Origin: Pseudomonas viridiflava
Lineage (GTDB): Bacteria; Pseudomonadota; Gammaproteobacteria; Pseudomonadales; Pseudomonadaceae
Assembly: GCF_001642795.1 (NCBI RefSeq)
Contig: NZ_LKEH01000043.1
Span: 161,246-216,674 of the forward strand
Length of the DNA stretch: 55,429 nt
Direction: 5' to 3'
Part shown: positions 26,926-35,902 of the stretch, piece by piece
How the letters are laid out: every line of letters begins with the position of its first letter
Position numbering within the stretch: position 1 is the first letter of the stretch
Program-made: the position numbers and the translations under genes
Notes under the pieces: generated by a model
What the model saw: the letters and a program-made list of their open reading frames with translations, nothing else
Told to the model about the DNA's origin: nothing
The model's database searches: none

Positions 26926-28392
26926 TCAGCTCAGCCTGATGCCCGGAGTCAGCGTGGCCGGCAGCGTCAGGCTACCGGTTTCAAGGGATGCCACAGGGTA
27001 CGCGCAGTAATCGGCGGAGTAATAGGCGCTGGCGCGATGATTGCCCGACGCACCCACACCACCAAATGGCGCACTGCTGGCTGCACCGGTCAACTGCTTG
27101 TTCCAGTTGACGATACCGGCGCGGCTTTCCAGCCAGAACTGCTGATAGCGCGCTTCGGAGTCCGACAGCAGACCGGCTGCAAGGCCGTAGTGCGTGTCGT
27201 TGGCTTCGGCAATGGCCGCATCGAAATCGGCGTAGCGAATCACCTGCAGCAGCGGGCCGAACAACTCTTCGTCGGAGCGCTCGCTGACTGCCGTCACATC
27301 GATGATGCCAGGGGTCAGCAAGGCAGACTGGGCCAGCGGCTGACGCATTTCAAGCAGCGACACCGCGCCCTTGGCCAGCAGAATGCGCTGGGCGTCCAAC
27401 AGGCCGAGCGCGGCGTCCAGCGAAATCACCGAGCCCATGAACGGCGCAGGCTGCTGATCGAACGAGCCGACTTCGATGGTTTCGCTGACAGCCACCAGAC
27501 GGGCCAGAAAGGCGTCGCCCCACTCGCCCTGCGGCACTAGCAGCCTGCGTGCACAGGTGCAACGCTGACCGGCGGAAATGAAAGCCGACTGGATCACGGT
27601 GTACACCGCAGCGTCCACGTCCTGGACCTCATCGACGACCAACGGATTGTTGCCGCCCATCTCCAGAGCGAGGATCTTGTCCGGTCGGCCTGCAAACTGC
27701 TGATGCAACGCATTGCCAGTGCGACTGGAACCGGTGAAGAACAGCCCGTCGATACCCGGATTGGCGGCCAGCGCGATGCCGGTTTCACGATCACCCTGCA
27801 GCAGGTTGAGCACACCGGCTGGCAGCCCGGCTTCGATCCAGCATTTGACGGTCAGCTCGGCGACTTTCGGGGTCAGTTCACTGGGTTTGAACAGCACGGT
27901 ATTACCGGCCAGCAGCGCAGGCACGATGTGACCGTTGGGCAAGTGGCCGGGGAAATTGTAAGGACCGAATACGGCAACCACACCGTGCGGCTTGTGGCGC
28001 AGCACCGCAGTGGCGTCGCCCAGCGGGCCGCTTTTTTCGCCGGTCCGCTCGCGATAGCTCTGCACCGAGATGGCGACCTTGTTGACCATGGTGGTTACTT
28101 CGGTAGCCGACTCCCACAGCGGCTTGCCGGTTTCTTCACCGATACAGCGCGCCAGATCGTCAGCGTGATGTTTCAGGCGAGCAGCGAAGGCTTCGAGCAC
28201 GTCGATACGCTCCTGCAGCGAACGCCGCGCCCAGCCCGCAAAGGCCTGTCGCGCAGCCTGCATCGCCAGATCGACCTGCCCGGCCGTCGCGCCCTGACCG
28301 GACCACAGCACCTGCTGGGTCACCGGATTCAGCGACGTGATGGTCTCACCCTGCCCGGCCTGCCAGGCACCTGCGATATACAGCGTACTCAT
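26926..28392 (-). CDS. astD: N-succinylglutamate 5-semialdehyde dehydrogenase
   Basis: A 488-residue aldehyde dehydrogenase (aruD) that oxidises succinylglutamate semialdehyde with NAD+, the fourth AST step. Family motifs: FGPYNFPGHLPNGH, TGSSRTGNALH, the general-base glutamate in ALEMGGNNPLVV and the catalytic cysteine in SAGQRCTCARRLLVP. Start choice: ATG at 28392, sharing one base with the aruG stop codon (TGATG), although the frame stays open to 28644; the family sequence begins at MSTLYIAGAWQAG. Tight coupling with aruG follows. Confidence 0.96.
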   Translation of the reverse strand: MSTLYIAGAWQAGQGETITSLNPVTQQVLWSGQGATAGQVDLAMQAARQAFAGWARRSLQERIDVLEAFAARLKHHADDLARCIGEETGKPLWESATEVTTMVNKVAISVQSYRERTGEKSGPLGDATAVLRHKPHGVVAVFGPYNFPGHLPNGHIVPALLAGNTVLFKPSELTPKVAELTVKCWIEAGLPAGVLNLLQGDRETGIALAANPGIDGLFFTGSSRTGNALHQQFAGRPDKILALEMGGNNPLVVDEVQDVDAAVYTVIQSAFISAGQRCTCARRLLVPQGEWGDAFLARLVAVSETIEVGSFDQQPAPFMGSVISLDAALGLLDAQRILLAKGAVSLLEMRQPLAQSALLTPGIIDVTAVSERSDEELFGPLLQVIRYADFDAAIAEANDTHYGLAAGLLSDSEARYQQFWLESRAGIVNWNKQLTGAASSAPFGGVGASGNHRASAYYSADYCAYPVASLETGSLTLPATLTPGIRLS

Positions 28393-29417
28393 CAGACTCC
28401 CTCCCGCGCCGCCGACAGCGGCACTGCCCGCACGTTGTCGCCAGCACTCATGCGCAGGCGTTTGGCGGTCATCGGATCGACCACCAGGGTGCCTGCGGCA
28501 AAGCGCGCCGGTCCGACCGTGATGCGGCAGTCCTCGCGCTTGCGGTTGTAGATCAGAAATTGTGGCGCATCGTCGCCCGGCGTGCCTATGGCCAGCACCA
28601 GCGCCTGACTGTCGTGCACCGCACGGATCTTGCCGGTTTCGCATTCGATGGCCGGCCCGGCGTCGAAGATGTCGACGTAGCCCTGATAACTGAAGCCTTC
28701 GGCCTTGAGCATGGTCAACGCGGGCTCGGTGTCAGCGTGTACACGGCCGATCACGCTGCGGGCATCTTCGGACAGGAAGCAGGTGTACAGCGGAAACTTG
28801 GGCATCAGTTCGGCGATGAACGCCTTGTTGCCGACACCTGTCAGGTAATCGGCCTGGCTGAATTCCATCTTGAAGAAGTGTCGGCCCAGGCTTTCCCAGA
28901 AGGGAGAACGTCCGTTCTCGTCGGACATGCCACGCATTTCGGCGATGATCTTGTTGCCGAACAACTTCGGAAACTCGGCAATGAACAGCATGCGCGCCTT
29001 GGACAGCAGGCGGCCGTTGAGGCCATTGCGGGCGTCGCTGCGCAGGAAAAGGGAACACAGTTCCGAGTTGCCGGTCAGGTCGTTGGCCAGAAACAGCGTC
29101 GGAATCTCGCGATAGATGTTCAGTTCCTGCGACGCGCTGACAGTCAGGCCGACCCGGTAGTTGTACCAGGGCTCACGCAGGCCGACGGCACCGGCAATAG
29201 CCGATATACCCACCACGCGTCCTTCATCGTCTTCGAGCACGAACAGGTAGTCCGCGTCGCCCCGCTCGGCTTCGCCGCGAAAGGTCTTTTCAGCCCAGCC
29301 AACGCGATGCGCCAGGCGCTGTTCGTTGGCTGGCAGGGTCGTCAGACCGGCACCGGTGCTGCGCGCCAATTCGATCAGCGCGGGCAGATCACTGCTGCGT
29401 ACGGGACGAACGATCAT
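28392..29417 (-). CDS. aruG: Arginine N-succinyltransferase, beta subunit
   Basis: A 341-residue subunit of arginine succinyltransferase, which moves succinate from succinyl-CoA to the alpha-amino group of arginine (first AST step). It is a paralogue of the upstream aruF product; both start with MxVRPV/MRPAQ and share blocks such as YPLYTCF / YPIYVPLLP and the later DIFDAGP / DIFDGGP motif. The heterodimeric enzyme distinguishes Pseudomonas from enterobacteria, which have a single AstA. A strong ribosome-binding site (GAGGAGATAAC) precedes the ATG. Confidence 0.95.
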   Translation of the reverse strand: MIVRPVRSSDLPALIELARSTGAGLTTLPANEQRLAHRVGWAEKTFRGEAERGDADYLFVLEDDEGRVVGISAIAGAVGLREPWYNYRVGLTVSASQELNIYREIPTLFLANDLTGNSELCSLFLRSDARNGLNGRLLSKARMLFIAEFPKLFGNKIIAEMRGMSDENGRSPFWESLGRHFFKMEFSQADYLTGVGNKAFIAELMPKFPLYTCFLSEDARSVIGRVHADTEPALTMLKAEGFSYQGYVDIFDAGPAIECETGKIRAVHDSQALVLAIGTPGDDAPQFLIYNRKREDCRITVGPARFAAGTLVVDPMTAKRLRMSAGDNVRAVPLSAAREGV

Positions 29418-29479
29418 GTTATCTCCTCAGCGGCTCTCAAGAGCCTCGAAACTCGCTTAACAGCTTTCGCATGTCTGAC

Positions 29480-30523
29480 TCAGACCGCCACGATCCGCAC
29501 ACTGGCACCTTCGCCGACACCCAGCGCTTCGGCGGCCTGCAGGCTCAGCACCACCGGACGACCAGGCGCCCAGTCCAGCTCCAGCAGCACGGCGCGGTAA
29601 TCCTGCAGCAGACCATTGGCGACCAGATACGGACGTCCGCCCCGGCCGACATCGCTGGCATTGCCGCTGTTGGCGCCCGCCTCGATCTTCACCGGCACCA
29701 GACGGCTCTGGGCAATCGAACGAATGCCGGAGACCCGTGCGTGCAGGGTCGGACCGCCGTCGAAAATGTCGATGTAATGATCGGTTTCGAAGCCTTCGCG
29801 CATCAGGATGTCGAAAGTGATCTGCGCACGCGGGTGCACCTGTCCCATGGCTTCCTGCGCTTCATCGGGCAGCAGCGGCACGTAGATCGGGTAATGCGGC
29901 ATCAGCTCGGCGAGAAAGGTGCGGCTTTTCAGCCCGCACAGACGCTCGGCGGCGGCATAGTTGAGGTCGAAGAAGTTACGACCGATGGCGTCCCAGAACG
30001 GCGAGTCGCCATTCTCGTCGCTGTAGCCGACGATCTCTGTCACCACCGAATCGGCAAAGCGCTCGGGATGACTGGCGACGAACAGCAGGCGGCCTCGGGA
30101 GTTGAGCTCAGACCACGGCGTGCCAACCAGTTCAGGCACGACGTAGAAGCTGGTCAGCAGGCTGTTACCGGTCAGGTCGTGACACTGCGACAGCACGTGA
30201 ATCTTGTTGTGGATTTTCAACTCGCGAGACGCGTGTACAAAGGTCTCGTTGCGAAAGCTGTAGAACGGCTCCGAATAACCCGCCGAGGCGACGATGCCCG
30301 AACAGCCCACCAGTTGTCCGCTCTCGCTGTCTTCCAGCACGAAGAAGTAGGTCTCTTCGCCGTTGAAGCTGACTTCTGCAGCGAACGAGGCCTCCGAGGA
30401 GCCGATCTTGTCGCTCAGGCGGCCAGCATCGTCGGGCAAGGACGTGACACCAATCGGGCTGTCGGCGGCGAGGCGTTGAACCTCGGCCAGATCAGCCATT
30501 TGCGCGGGGCGCATCACCAGCAT
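29480..30523 (-). CDS. aruF: Arginine N-succinyltransferase, alpha subunit
   Basis: A 347-residue partner of AruG. Recognisable blocks include MLVMRPAQMADLAEVQRLA, SDENGDSPFWDAIGRNFF, LMPHYPIYVPLLPDEAQ and DIFDGGPTLHARV. Start choice: ATG at 30523 with AAGGAGT seven bases upstream. Conserved sequence starts exactly there, although the frame is open to 30637 through the hairpin region. It is separated from aruC by about 130 bases containing two strong hairpins, so its expression may be set by readthrough or by its own start. Confidence 0.95.
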   Translation of the reverse strand: MLVMRPAQMADLAEVQRLAADSPIGVTSLPDDAGRLSDKIGSSEASFAAEVSFNGEETYFFVLEDSESGQLVGCSGIVASAGYSEPFYSFRNETFVHASRELKIHNKIHVLSQCHDLTGNSLLTSFYVVPELVGTPWSELNSRGRLLFVASHPERFADSVVTEIVGYSDENGDSPFWDAIGRNFFDLNYAAAERLCGLKSRTFLAELMPHYPIYVPLLPDEAQEAMGQVHPRAQITFDILMREGFETDHYIDIFDGGPTLHARVSGIRSIAQSRLVPVKIEAGANSGNASDVGRGGRPYLVANGLLQDYRAVLLELDWAPGRPVVLSLQAAEALGVGEGASVRIVAV

Positions 30524-30566
30524 GGTGCCACTCCTTGTAGATCCACAGGCCGGAACGACCGACGCT

Positions 30567-30603
30567 AAAAAAAGCACCACGCGGCGTCTTGCCCGCAGGG
30601 TGC
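30567..30603 (-). terminator. Terminator/attenuator-like hairpin between aruC and aruF
   Basis: On the minus strand a hairpin (GCACC-ct-GCGG / CCGC-gt-GGTGC, loop about 8) is followed by TTTTTTT. It lies about 55 bases after the aruC stop and about 45 bases before the aruF start, inside what is otherwise one catabolic operon. Confidence 0.75.
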
Positions 30604-30613
30604 CAGATAAGAG

Positions 30614-30641
30614 GCCGGTGCCCGCCCTGGCGGGCACCGGC
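30614..30641 (-). other. Very stable hairpin just after aruC
   Basis: A perfect 12-13-bp GC-rich stem (GCCGGTGCCCGCC / GGCGGGCACCGGC) begins about 16 bases after the aruC stop codon. It lacks a T run, and could block 3' exonucleases or compete with the terminator hairpin downstream. Confidence 0.75.
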
Positions 30642-30656
30642 AGGTAACGCGTTGAC

Positions 30657-31874
30657 TCAGGACGTCAGTTTGGCGACGGCGCGCTCGAAGCGGTTCAGGC
30701 CTTCGTCGATGTCGGCGTCTTCGATCACCAGACTTGGCGCGAAACGAATCACGTCAGGGCCGGCCTGCAGAATCATCAGGTCCTGGGCTTCGGCCGCATT
30801 GAAGAAGTCCTTGGCCTTGCCTTTCCAGGCATCGGCCAGCACGCAGCCGATCAACAGACCGAGGCCGCGCACTTCGGTGAACACGCCGTATTGCTGACCG
30901 ATCTTTTCCAGACGGGTCTTGAAGCGCTCATGCTTGGCCTTGACGCCCGCCAGCACTTCTGGGGTGTTGACGACGTCGATCACCGCCTCGCCCACTGCGC
31001 AGGCCAGCGGGTTGCCGCCATACGTGGTGCCGTGCACGCCGACGGCCAGGTGTTTGGCCAGTTTGTCGGTGGTCAGCATGGCCGCCAGCGGGAAGCCGCC
31101 GCCAATGCTCTTGGCGCTGGAAAGAATGTCCGGGGTCACGCCGTAATGCATGTAGGCGAACAGATGGCCGCTACGGCCCATGCCGCTCTGCACTTCATCG
31201 AACACCAGCAGGGCCTTGTGCTCGTCACACAGTTTGCGCGCGCCTTGCAGGTATTCGAGCTCGCCGGGCAGCACACCGCCCTCGCCCTGAATCGGCTCCA
31301 GCACCACCGCGCAGGTCTTGTCGGAGACCGCCGCTTTCAGCGCCTCAAGATCGTTGTAGGGCACGTGGGTGATGCCGGTGATCTTCGGGCCGAAACCGTC
31401 GGAGTATTTCGGCTGACCGCCGACGCTCACGGTGAACAGCGTGCGACCATGAAAGCTGTTCACGGCGGCGATGATTTCGTACTTCTCAGGGCCGTACAGG
31501 TCATGTGCCACACGACGGGCCAGCTTGAAGGCCGCTTCGTTGGCTTCGGCGCCGGAGTTACAGAAGAACACGCGATCGGCGAAGGTCGCGTCCACCAGCT
31601 TTTTGGCCAGACGCAGGGTCGGCTCGTTGGTGAAGACGTTGGACACATGCCACAGATTATTGGCCTGCTCGGTCAAGGCACCGACCAGCGCCGGGTGGCA
31701 GTGGCCCAGAACGTTGACGGCGATCCCGCCCGAAAAATCCACCAGCTCACGGCCCGCCTGGTCCCAGACTCGGGAGCCCGCGCCACGTACGGGAATGAAC
31801 CCGGCCGGCGCGTAGTTGGGGACCATTACCTGGTCGAAATCGGCGCGTTGCACCGCAGCATGCTCAACGGACAT
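30657..31874 (-). CDS. aruC: Succinylornithine/acetylornithine aminotransferase
   Basis: A 405-residue class-III PLP aminotransferase. In the AST pathway it converts N2-succinylornithine to succinylglutamate semialdehyde; the Pseudomonas enzyme is also able to act in arginine synthesis (ArgD activity). Visible motifs: FCNSGAEANEAAFKLAR, FHGRTLFTVSVGGQPKY, LVFDEVQSGMGRSGHLFAY (Asp binding the PLP ring nitrogen) and ILSSAKSIGGGFPLAAM (Schiff-base lysine). It is the first gene of the aru operon; the 303-base region upstream contains two matches to the ArgR half-site. Confidence 0.95.
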   Translation of the reverse strand: MSVEHAAVQRADFDQVMVPNYAPAGFIPVRGAGSRVWDQAGRELVDFSGGIAVNVLGHCHPALVGALTEQANNLWHVSNVFTNEPTLRLAKKLVDATFADRVFFCNSGAEANEAAFKLARRVAHDLYGPEKYEIIAAVNSFHGRTLFTVSVGGQPKYSDGFGPKITGITHVPYNDLEALKAAVSDKTCAVVLEPIQGEGGVLPGELEYLQGARKLCDEHKALLVFDEVQSGMGRSGHLFAYMHYGVTPDILSSAKSIGGGFPLAAMLTTDKLAKHLAVGVHGTTYGGNPLACAVGEAVIDVVNTPEVLAGVKAKHERFKTRLEKIGQQYGVFTEVRGLGLLIGCVLADAWKGKAKDFFNAAEAQDLMILQAGPDVIRFAPSLVIEDADIDEGLNRFERAVAKLTS

Positions 31875-31952
31875 CGGAGTCTCCTGATGAGGAACGCCTG
31901 CCTGAAACTGGCGAGCGATAGAAAGATTGTAAGGACAGATTCGGCTTCGACC

Positions 31953-32019
31953 TTGCCGCCAGGCGACAACTTGTTACAGCGCAAAACCGTGTTTTTTCAA
32001 GGTTTTCGGCAATGCGACA
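31953..32019 (-). promoter_or_regulatory. Candidate ArgR sites upstream of aruC
   Basis: Two sequences on the minus strand fit TGTCGC-N8-AA, the half-site I recall for Pseudomonas ArgR: TGTCGC at 31968-31963 with AA at 31954-31953, and TGTCGC at 32019-32014 with AA at 32005-32004. They lie 80-145 bases before the aruC start, a place suited to activation. The rest of the 31875-32177 gap shows no gene; CGCTACGGCGCTCCGCC near 32120 looks like a repeat scrap. Confidence 0.6.
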
Positions 32020-32177
32020 TATTGCGTCACAAAGGCGCAGTTTAAACCGATTGAGAGCGGGTGTCTGGCCCGGCGCTGTTTCGACGTGGACACAATTCAC
32101 AGTCCGGTGTTGGGTGCGCTACGGCGCTCCGCCCACAGAAAATAGTGCGTCCTCAACACGCCATGCTTAGTGAACGT

Positions 32178-33167
32178 TCAGCCGCGCTCTGCCGGCACCG
32201 GTGAAAGCTCGAACGGGCTGCTGCTGCGTCGCTGGTTGCGGTCTTCACGGGGTGTGGCGCCGAAGAAGTTGCGGTAAGCGCTTGAGAAGTGCGGCCCGGA
32301 GGAGAAACCACAGGACAGGCCGATCTGGATGATCGATTTGCTGGTCTGCATCAGCATCTGGCGCGCCTTGTTCAGGCGCAGTTCCAGGTAGTACTGGCTG
32401 GGGACGCGATTGAGGTACTGCTTGAAGATGCGCTCCAGCTGACGACGCGACACGCAGACATGCTGGGCAATCTCATCGGTGGTCAGGGGCTCTTCGATGT
32501 TGGCTTCCATCAGCAGCACCGCCTGGGTGAGCTTCGGATGACTGGAACCCAGCCGGTTCTGCAACGGGATGCGCTGACGCTCACCGCCCTCGCGAATGCG
32601 CTCCACCACCAGCTCTTCGGAAACCGCACCCGCCAGTTCAGCGCCATGATCACGGGACAGCACTGCCAGCAAGAGATCGAGCACCGACATGCCGCCGCAG
32701 GCCGTCAGGCGGTCGCGGTCCCAGTCGAACAAGTGGCTGGTGGCGATGACTTTCGGGAAGCGCTCGCTGAAATCGTCCTGCCAGCGCCAGTGCACAGCGG
32801 CGCGATAGCCGTCGAGCAACCCGAGTTGCGCCAACGGGTAAACGCCCGCCGACAGACCGCCAATCGAACAGCCGGCACGCACCAATTGCTTGAGGGCACT
32901 GCCGAGCACCGATGCCACAGGAGCAGGTGGCTCGTCCGCCAGCAGAAACAGCTTGTCCAGCCCGTCCAGACGCCCGGCCCAAGGCTCGCCCGGCAATTGC
33001 CAGCCGCCGGTAGCGGCGGGATCGGCAGGTTCGGCCTGCAGAAACGACAGGTCGTAGACCACTTCAGGGTGCACGCGCTGGGCCATGCGCAAGGCTTCCT
33101 CGGCAAGCGCCAGGGTCAGGGCTTTGGTGCCAGGCCAGACAAGGAAACCTATTCGATGGGCAGTCAT
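32178..33167 (-). CDS. argR: Arginine-responsive regulator ArgR (AraC/XylS family)
   Basis: A 329-residue regulator. Pseudomonas ArgR is unrelated to the E. coli repressor of that name. It has an N-terminal DJ-1/PfpI-like (glutamine-amidotransferase-like) domain for sensing (MTAHRIGFLVWPGTKALTLAL ... GGLSAGVYPLAQLGLL) and a C-terminal AraC-type double helix-turn-helix (TTDEIAQHVCVSRRQLERIF and IIQIGLSCGFSSGPHFSSAYRNFFG). It activates aru and aot genes with arginine and represses biosynthesis in P. aeruginosa. Start choice: ATG at 33167, giving exactly the length expected. It follows aotP after a terminator. Confidence 0.95.
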   Translation of the reverse strand: MTAHRIGFLVWPGTKALTLALAEEALRMAQRVHPEVVYDLSFLQAEPADPAATGGWQLPGEPWAGRLDGLDKLFLLADEPPAPVASVLGSALKQLVRAGCSIGGLSAGVYPLAQLGLLDGYRAAVHWRWQDDFSERFPKVIATSHLFDWDRDRLTACGGMSVLDLLLAVLSRDHGAELAGAVSEELVVERIREGGERQRIPLQNRLGSSHPKLTQAVLLMEANIEEPLTTDEIAQHVCVSRRQLERIFKQYLNRVPSQYYLELRLNKARQMLMQTSKSIIQIGLSCGFSSGPHFSSAYRNFFGATPREDRNQRRSSSPFELSPVPAERG

Positions 33168-33272
33168 TGGGACATCCGATACGTATCGCCGCAAAAGCCA
33201 AGCCCATGAACAGGCTCGATCTGGAATCTCCAGGTCATGTCGCGTGTCGCGCAGCATGCCCTGTTCTGTTGC

Positions 33273-33297
33273 AAAAAGGCACCGCCGAAGCGGTGCC
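33273..33297 (-). terminator. Terminator between aotP and argR
   Basis: On the minus strand a perfect 8-bp stem GGCACCGC / GCGGTGCC closes a TTCG tetraloop and is followed by TTTTT. It begins 6 bases after the aotP stop codon, so argR is reached by readthrough or from its own promoter. Confidence 0.88.
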
Positions 33298-33302
33298 ACT
33301 CA

Positions 33303-34067
33303 TCACTTCAAGCTGCCGGACAGAAACTGCTGCAGGCGCTCGGTCTGCGGATTGGCCAGCACTTCACGCGGGTCGCCACGTTCCAGCACCACGCCCTGAT
33401 GCAGAAAGACCAACTGGTTGGAGACTTCACGGGCAAAGCCCATTTCGTGGGTCACCACCACCATGGTCCGGCCTTCCTGCGCCAGACCCTGCATGACCTT
33501 GAGCACATCGCCGACCAGCTCAGGATCGAGTGCCGACGTCGGCTCATCGAACAGCATCACCTCAGGCTCCATCGCCAGCGCGCGGGCAATCGCCACGCGC
33601 TGCTGCTCGCCACCGGACATGTGCCCCGGATAGGCATCCTTGCGGTGCCCGACGCCAACCTTGGCCAGGTAATACTCGGCCTTTTCCAGCGCTTCCTTCT
33701 TCGGAACGCCCAGCACATGCACCGGTGCCTCAATGATGTTCTGCAGCGCAGTCATGTGCGACCACAGATTGAAATGCTGGAACACCATGGACAGGCGCGA
33801 GCGCATGCGCTGCAACTGCTTGCCGTCCGCCGCCTTCAGTCCGCCGTCCTTGTTCGGGACCAGCTTCAGCTCTTCACCGTTAAGCAGAATCTTGCCCGCA
33901 TGAGGCTGCTCAAGCAGGTTGATGCAACGCAAAAACGTGCTTTTGCCCGAGCCGCTGGAGCCGATGATGCTGATCACATCGCCAGCGCTGGCCGTCAGGG
34001 ACACGCCCTTGATCACTTCATGGCTGCCATACCGCTTGTGCAGGTTCTGGACTTCCAGTTTGTTCAT
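33303..34067 (-). CDS. aotP: Arginine/ornithine ABC transporter, ATP-binding protein
   Basis: A 254-residue ATPase of the HisP/GlnQ polar amino acid group. It shows Walker A (GSSGSGKSTFLR), the Q-loop (VFQHFNLWSHMTALQNI), the ABC signature (MSGGEQQRVAIARAL) and Walker B with H-loop (VMLFDEPTSALDPELVG ... VVVTHEMGFAREV). It powers import of arginine and ornithine through AotQ/AotM. Start choice: ATG at 34067 (MNKLEVQNLHKRYG), since the frame upstream overlaps aotO. Confidence 0.95.
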   Translation of the reverse strand: MNKLEVQNLHKRYGSHEVIKGVSLTASAGDVISIIGSSGSGKSTFLRCINLLEQPHAGKILLNGEELKLVPNKDGGLKAADGKQLQRMRSRLSMVFQHFNLWSHMTALQNIIEAPVHVLGVPKKEALEKAEYYLAKVGVGHRKDAYPGHMSGGEQQRVAIARALAMEPEVMLFDEPTSALDPELVGDVLKVMQGLAQEGRTMVVVTHEMGFAREVSNQLVFLHQGVVLERGDPREVLANPQTERLQQFLSGSLK

Positions 34068-34089
34068 GCTTTGGTTTCTCTCGGAACGA

Positions 34090-35202
34090 TCAATCACTGA
34101 GCAGGCGTCCCTGGCGCAGCGCCGTGCGCCCCGCCACTTTGGCCAGCCAGAAACCGGGTTGAGCGTAGCGAAGCCGCTCGATGGCAAACAGCACACCGGC
34201 AGTATTCGCGCAAAGGGTGCTGACCTGATCGGACAGCGGATCGATGACTTCGAACAGCGGCTCGCCGGGCTCGACCCACTCACCGGGGGCGCGCAGGAAC
34301 GTCACCACGCCGGGGTGCGGCGCGTAGAGCAATTCAGTGCCTTCAAACGGCATGCCTTCGCAGGCGTCGTGTGCGGGCTGAGGCCAGTCGCCACTGATAA
34401 AACCCTGCTCGGCCAGAAACGCCAGAATGCCTTCGGCATGGGCTTCGGCTTCGGGCCTGCCGGTGTCGGCCTGACCGCCCAACTCGATGGTGGTCGCCAG
34501 ACAGGCCAGCGGGATCTGCGCCTGCGGGAAGATTCGCGACAGTCGCAGCCATGGCAGCGAGCAGGCCTCATCGAACGAGCTGCCGCCCGAGTCTTCGGCC
34601 AGCAACCCGACCTTGACGTTCAGGTGCGCCGACAACGAACGCCACTGCGGCCAATGCTGGGGCAGCGCGTACATGTGCAGCGCGGCATCTGCGTCGCAGT
34701 GCAGATCGAGCACCACGTCGGCGACGCAGGCGTGCTTGAGCAGAATCCGCTGCATGCCCTGCAGCTCGCATTGCGGCGCAGGCAGACGCTCGAGCACGGT
34801 GCTCATGGCCTGACGAATCAACTGAGTATTGGCGCGCGGATCGTCGCCCAATTGCCCTTCCAGCAACTCGGCAACCGGTTCGCTCAATTCAGTGAAGTCG
34901 CGGTTGAAATTCTTGCCGCTGCCGAATTCGAACCGCCCTTGATGCGCGCCTTGCAGCAGTTGGCCGAGGCCCAGCGGGTTGGCGACCGGCACCAGTTCGA
35001 TGATGCCTTTCAACGCGCCCTGTTGCTCAAGCTCGGCGAGGCGTTTCTTCAACTCCCACGCAGTGCGCATGCCCGGCAGTTCATCGGCGTGCAGGCTGGC
35101 CTGAATGTAGGCCTTGCGCTCGCCGGAACCGAAACTGAATACGCTCAACTGGCGCTGGGTGCCGAGGGTGCTCCACGGCAATACATGATCGACTCTTTGC
35201 AT
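34090..35202 (-). CDS. aotO: AotO, AstE/aspartoacylase-family protein of the aot operon
   Basis: A 370-residue protein of the succinylglutamate desuccinylase/aspartoacylase family. The metal ligands are kept: QASLHADELPGM (H38, E41) and LDLHCDADAAL (later His). It is thus a distant paralogue of the astE product at 24149-25162. In P. aeruginosa the gene is part of the aot operon but was, as I recall, not needed for uptake, so its substrate is unknown; an acylated amino acid is a fair guess. It lies 1 base after the aotM stop, which fits tight co-expression with the permease. Confidence 0.85.
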   Translation of the reverse strand: MQRVDHVLPWSTLGTQRQLSVFSFGSGERKAYIQASLHADELPGMRTAWELKKRLAELEQQGALKGIIELVPVANPLGLGQLLQGAHQGRFEFGSGKNFNRDFTELSEPVAELLEGQLGDDPRANTQLIRQAMSTVLERLPAPQCELQGMQRILLKHACVADVVLDLHCDADAALHMYALPQHWPQWRSLSAHLNVKVGLLAEDSGGSSFDEACSLPWLRLSRIFPQAQIPLACLATTIELGGQADTGRPEAEAHAEGILAFLAEQGFISGDWPQPAHDACEGMPFEGTELLYAPHPGVVTFLRAPGEWVEPGEPLFEVIDPLSDQVSTLCANTAGVLFAIERLRYAQPGFWLAKVAGRTALRQGRLLSD

Positions 35203-35203
35203 T

Positions 35204-35902
35204 TCAGACCTTCCGTGGGGCCATGTAGCCCAGCCAGCGACGTTCGGCCATCTTGAACAGTCGCACCAGAATGAATGTCAGGCACAGATAGAAAACGCCT
35301 GCGGTGATGTACGCCTCGAAAGGCAGGTAGAACTGGGCGTTGACCGTACGGGCCGCGCCGGTGATATCGATGAGGGTCACGATGGACGCCAGACTGGTGG
35401 TCTGCAGCATCATGATCACTTCGTTGCTGTACTGCGGCAGCGCCCGGCGCAGGGCCGAAGGCAGCAGGATGCGACGGTACATTTTCGAGCGCGACATACC
35501 CATCGCCCGCGCCGCTTCGATTTCCCCGGCAGGCGTTGCCTTGAGGCTGCCTGCGATGATTTCCGCGGTGTAGGCGCTGGTGTTCACGGCGAAGGCCAGA
35601 CAGGCGCAAAACGTTGCGCTGGACAGCCATGGCCACAGCACGCTTTCACGCACGGCTTCAAACTGGGCCAGTCCGTAATAGATCAGGAAGAGTTGCACCA
35701 GCATCGGCGTGCCGCGAATCACGTAGGTGTACAACCAGGCCGGCATGTTCACCCATGGGTTTTTCGAGACCCGCATCAGCCCCAGAGGCAGCGCTGCGAG
35801 CAGACCGAAACCCAGGGAAATCGCCAGCAGCTTGAGGGTCACCAACAGGCCGCCGAAGTACAGCGGCAGGCTTTCCCAGATGACGTTGTAGTCGAAAATC
35901 AT
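35204..35902 (-). CDS. aotM: Arginine/ornithine ABC transporter permease AotM
   Basis: A 232-residue inner-membrane permease of the HisM/HisQ type with about five membrane helices and the EAA loop (EIEAARAMGMSRSKMYRRILLPSALRRALPQYSNE) that docks AotP; the fragment EAARAMGMSRSKMYRRI is the core. The first residues MIFDYNVIWESLPLYFGGLLVTLKL match family N-termini. It overlaps the aotQ stop by 4 bases (ATGA). Confidence 0.95.
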   Translation of the reverse strand: MIFDYNVIWESLPLYFGGLLVTLKLLAISLGFGLLAALPLGLMRVSKNPWVNMPAWLYTYVIRGTPMLVQLFLIYYGLAQFEAVRESVLWPWLSSATFCACLAFAVNTSAYTAEIIAGSLKATPAGEIEAARAMGMSRSKMYRRILLPSALRRALPQYSNEVIMMLQTTSLASIVTLIDITGAARTVNAQFYLPFEAYITAGVFYLCLTFILVRLFKMAERRWLGYMAPRKV

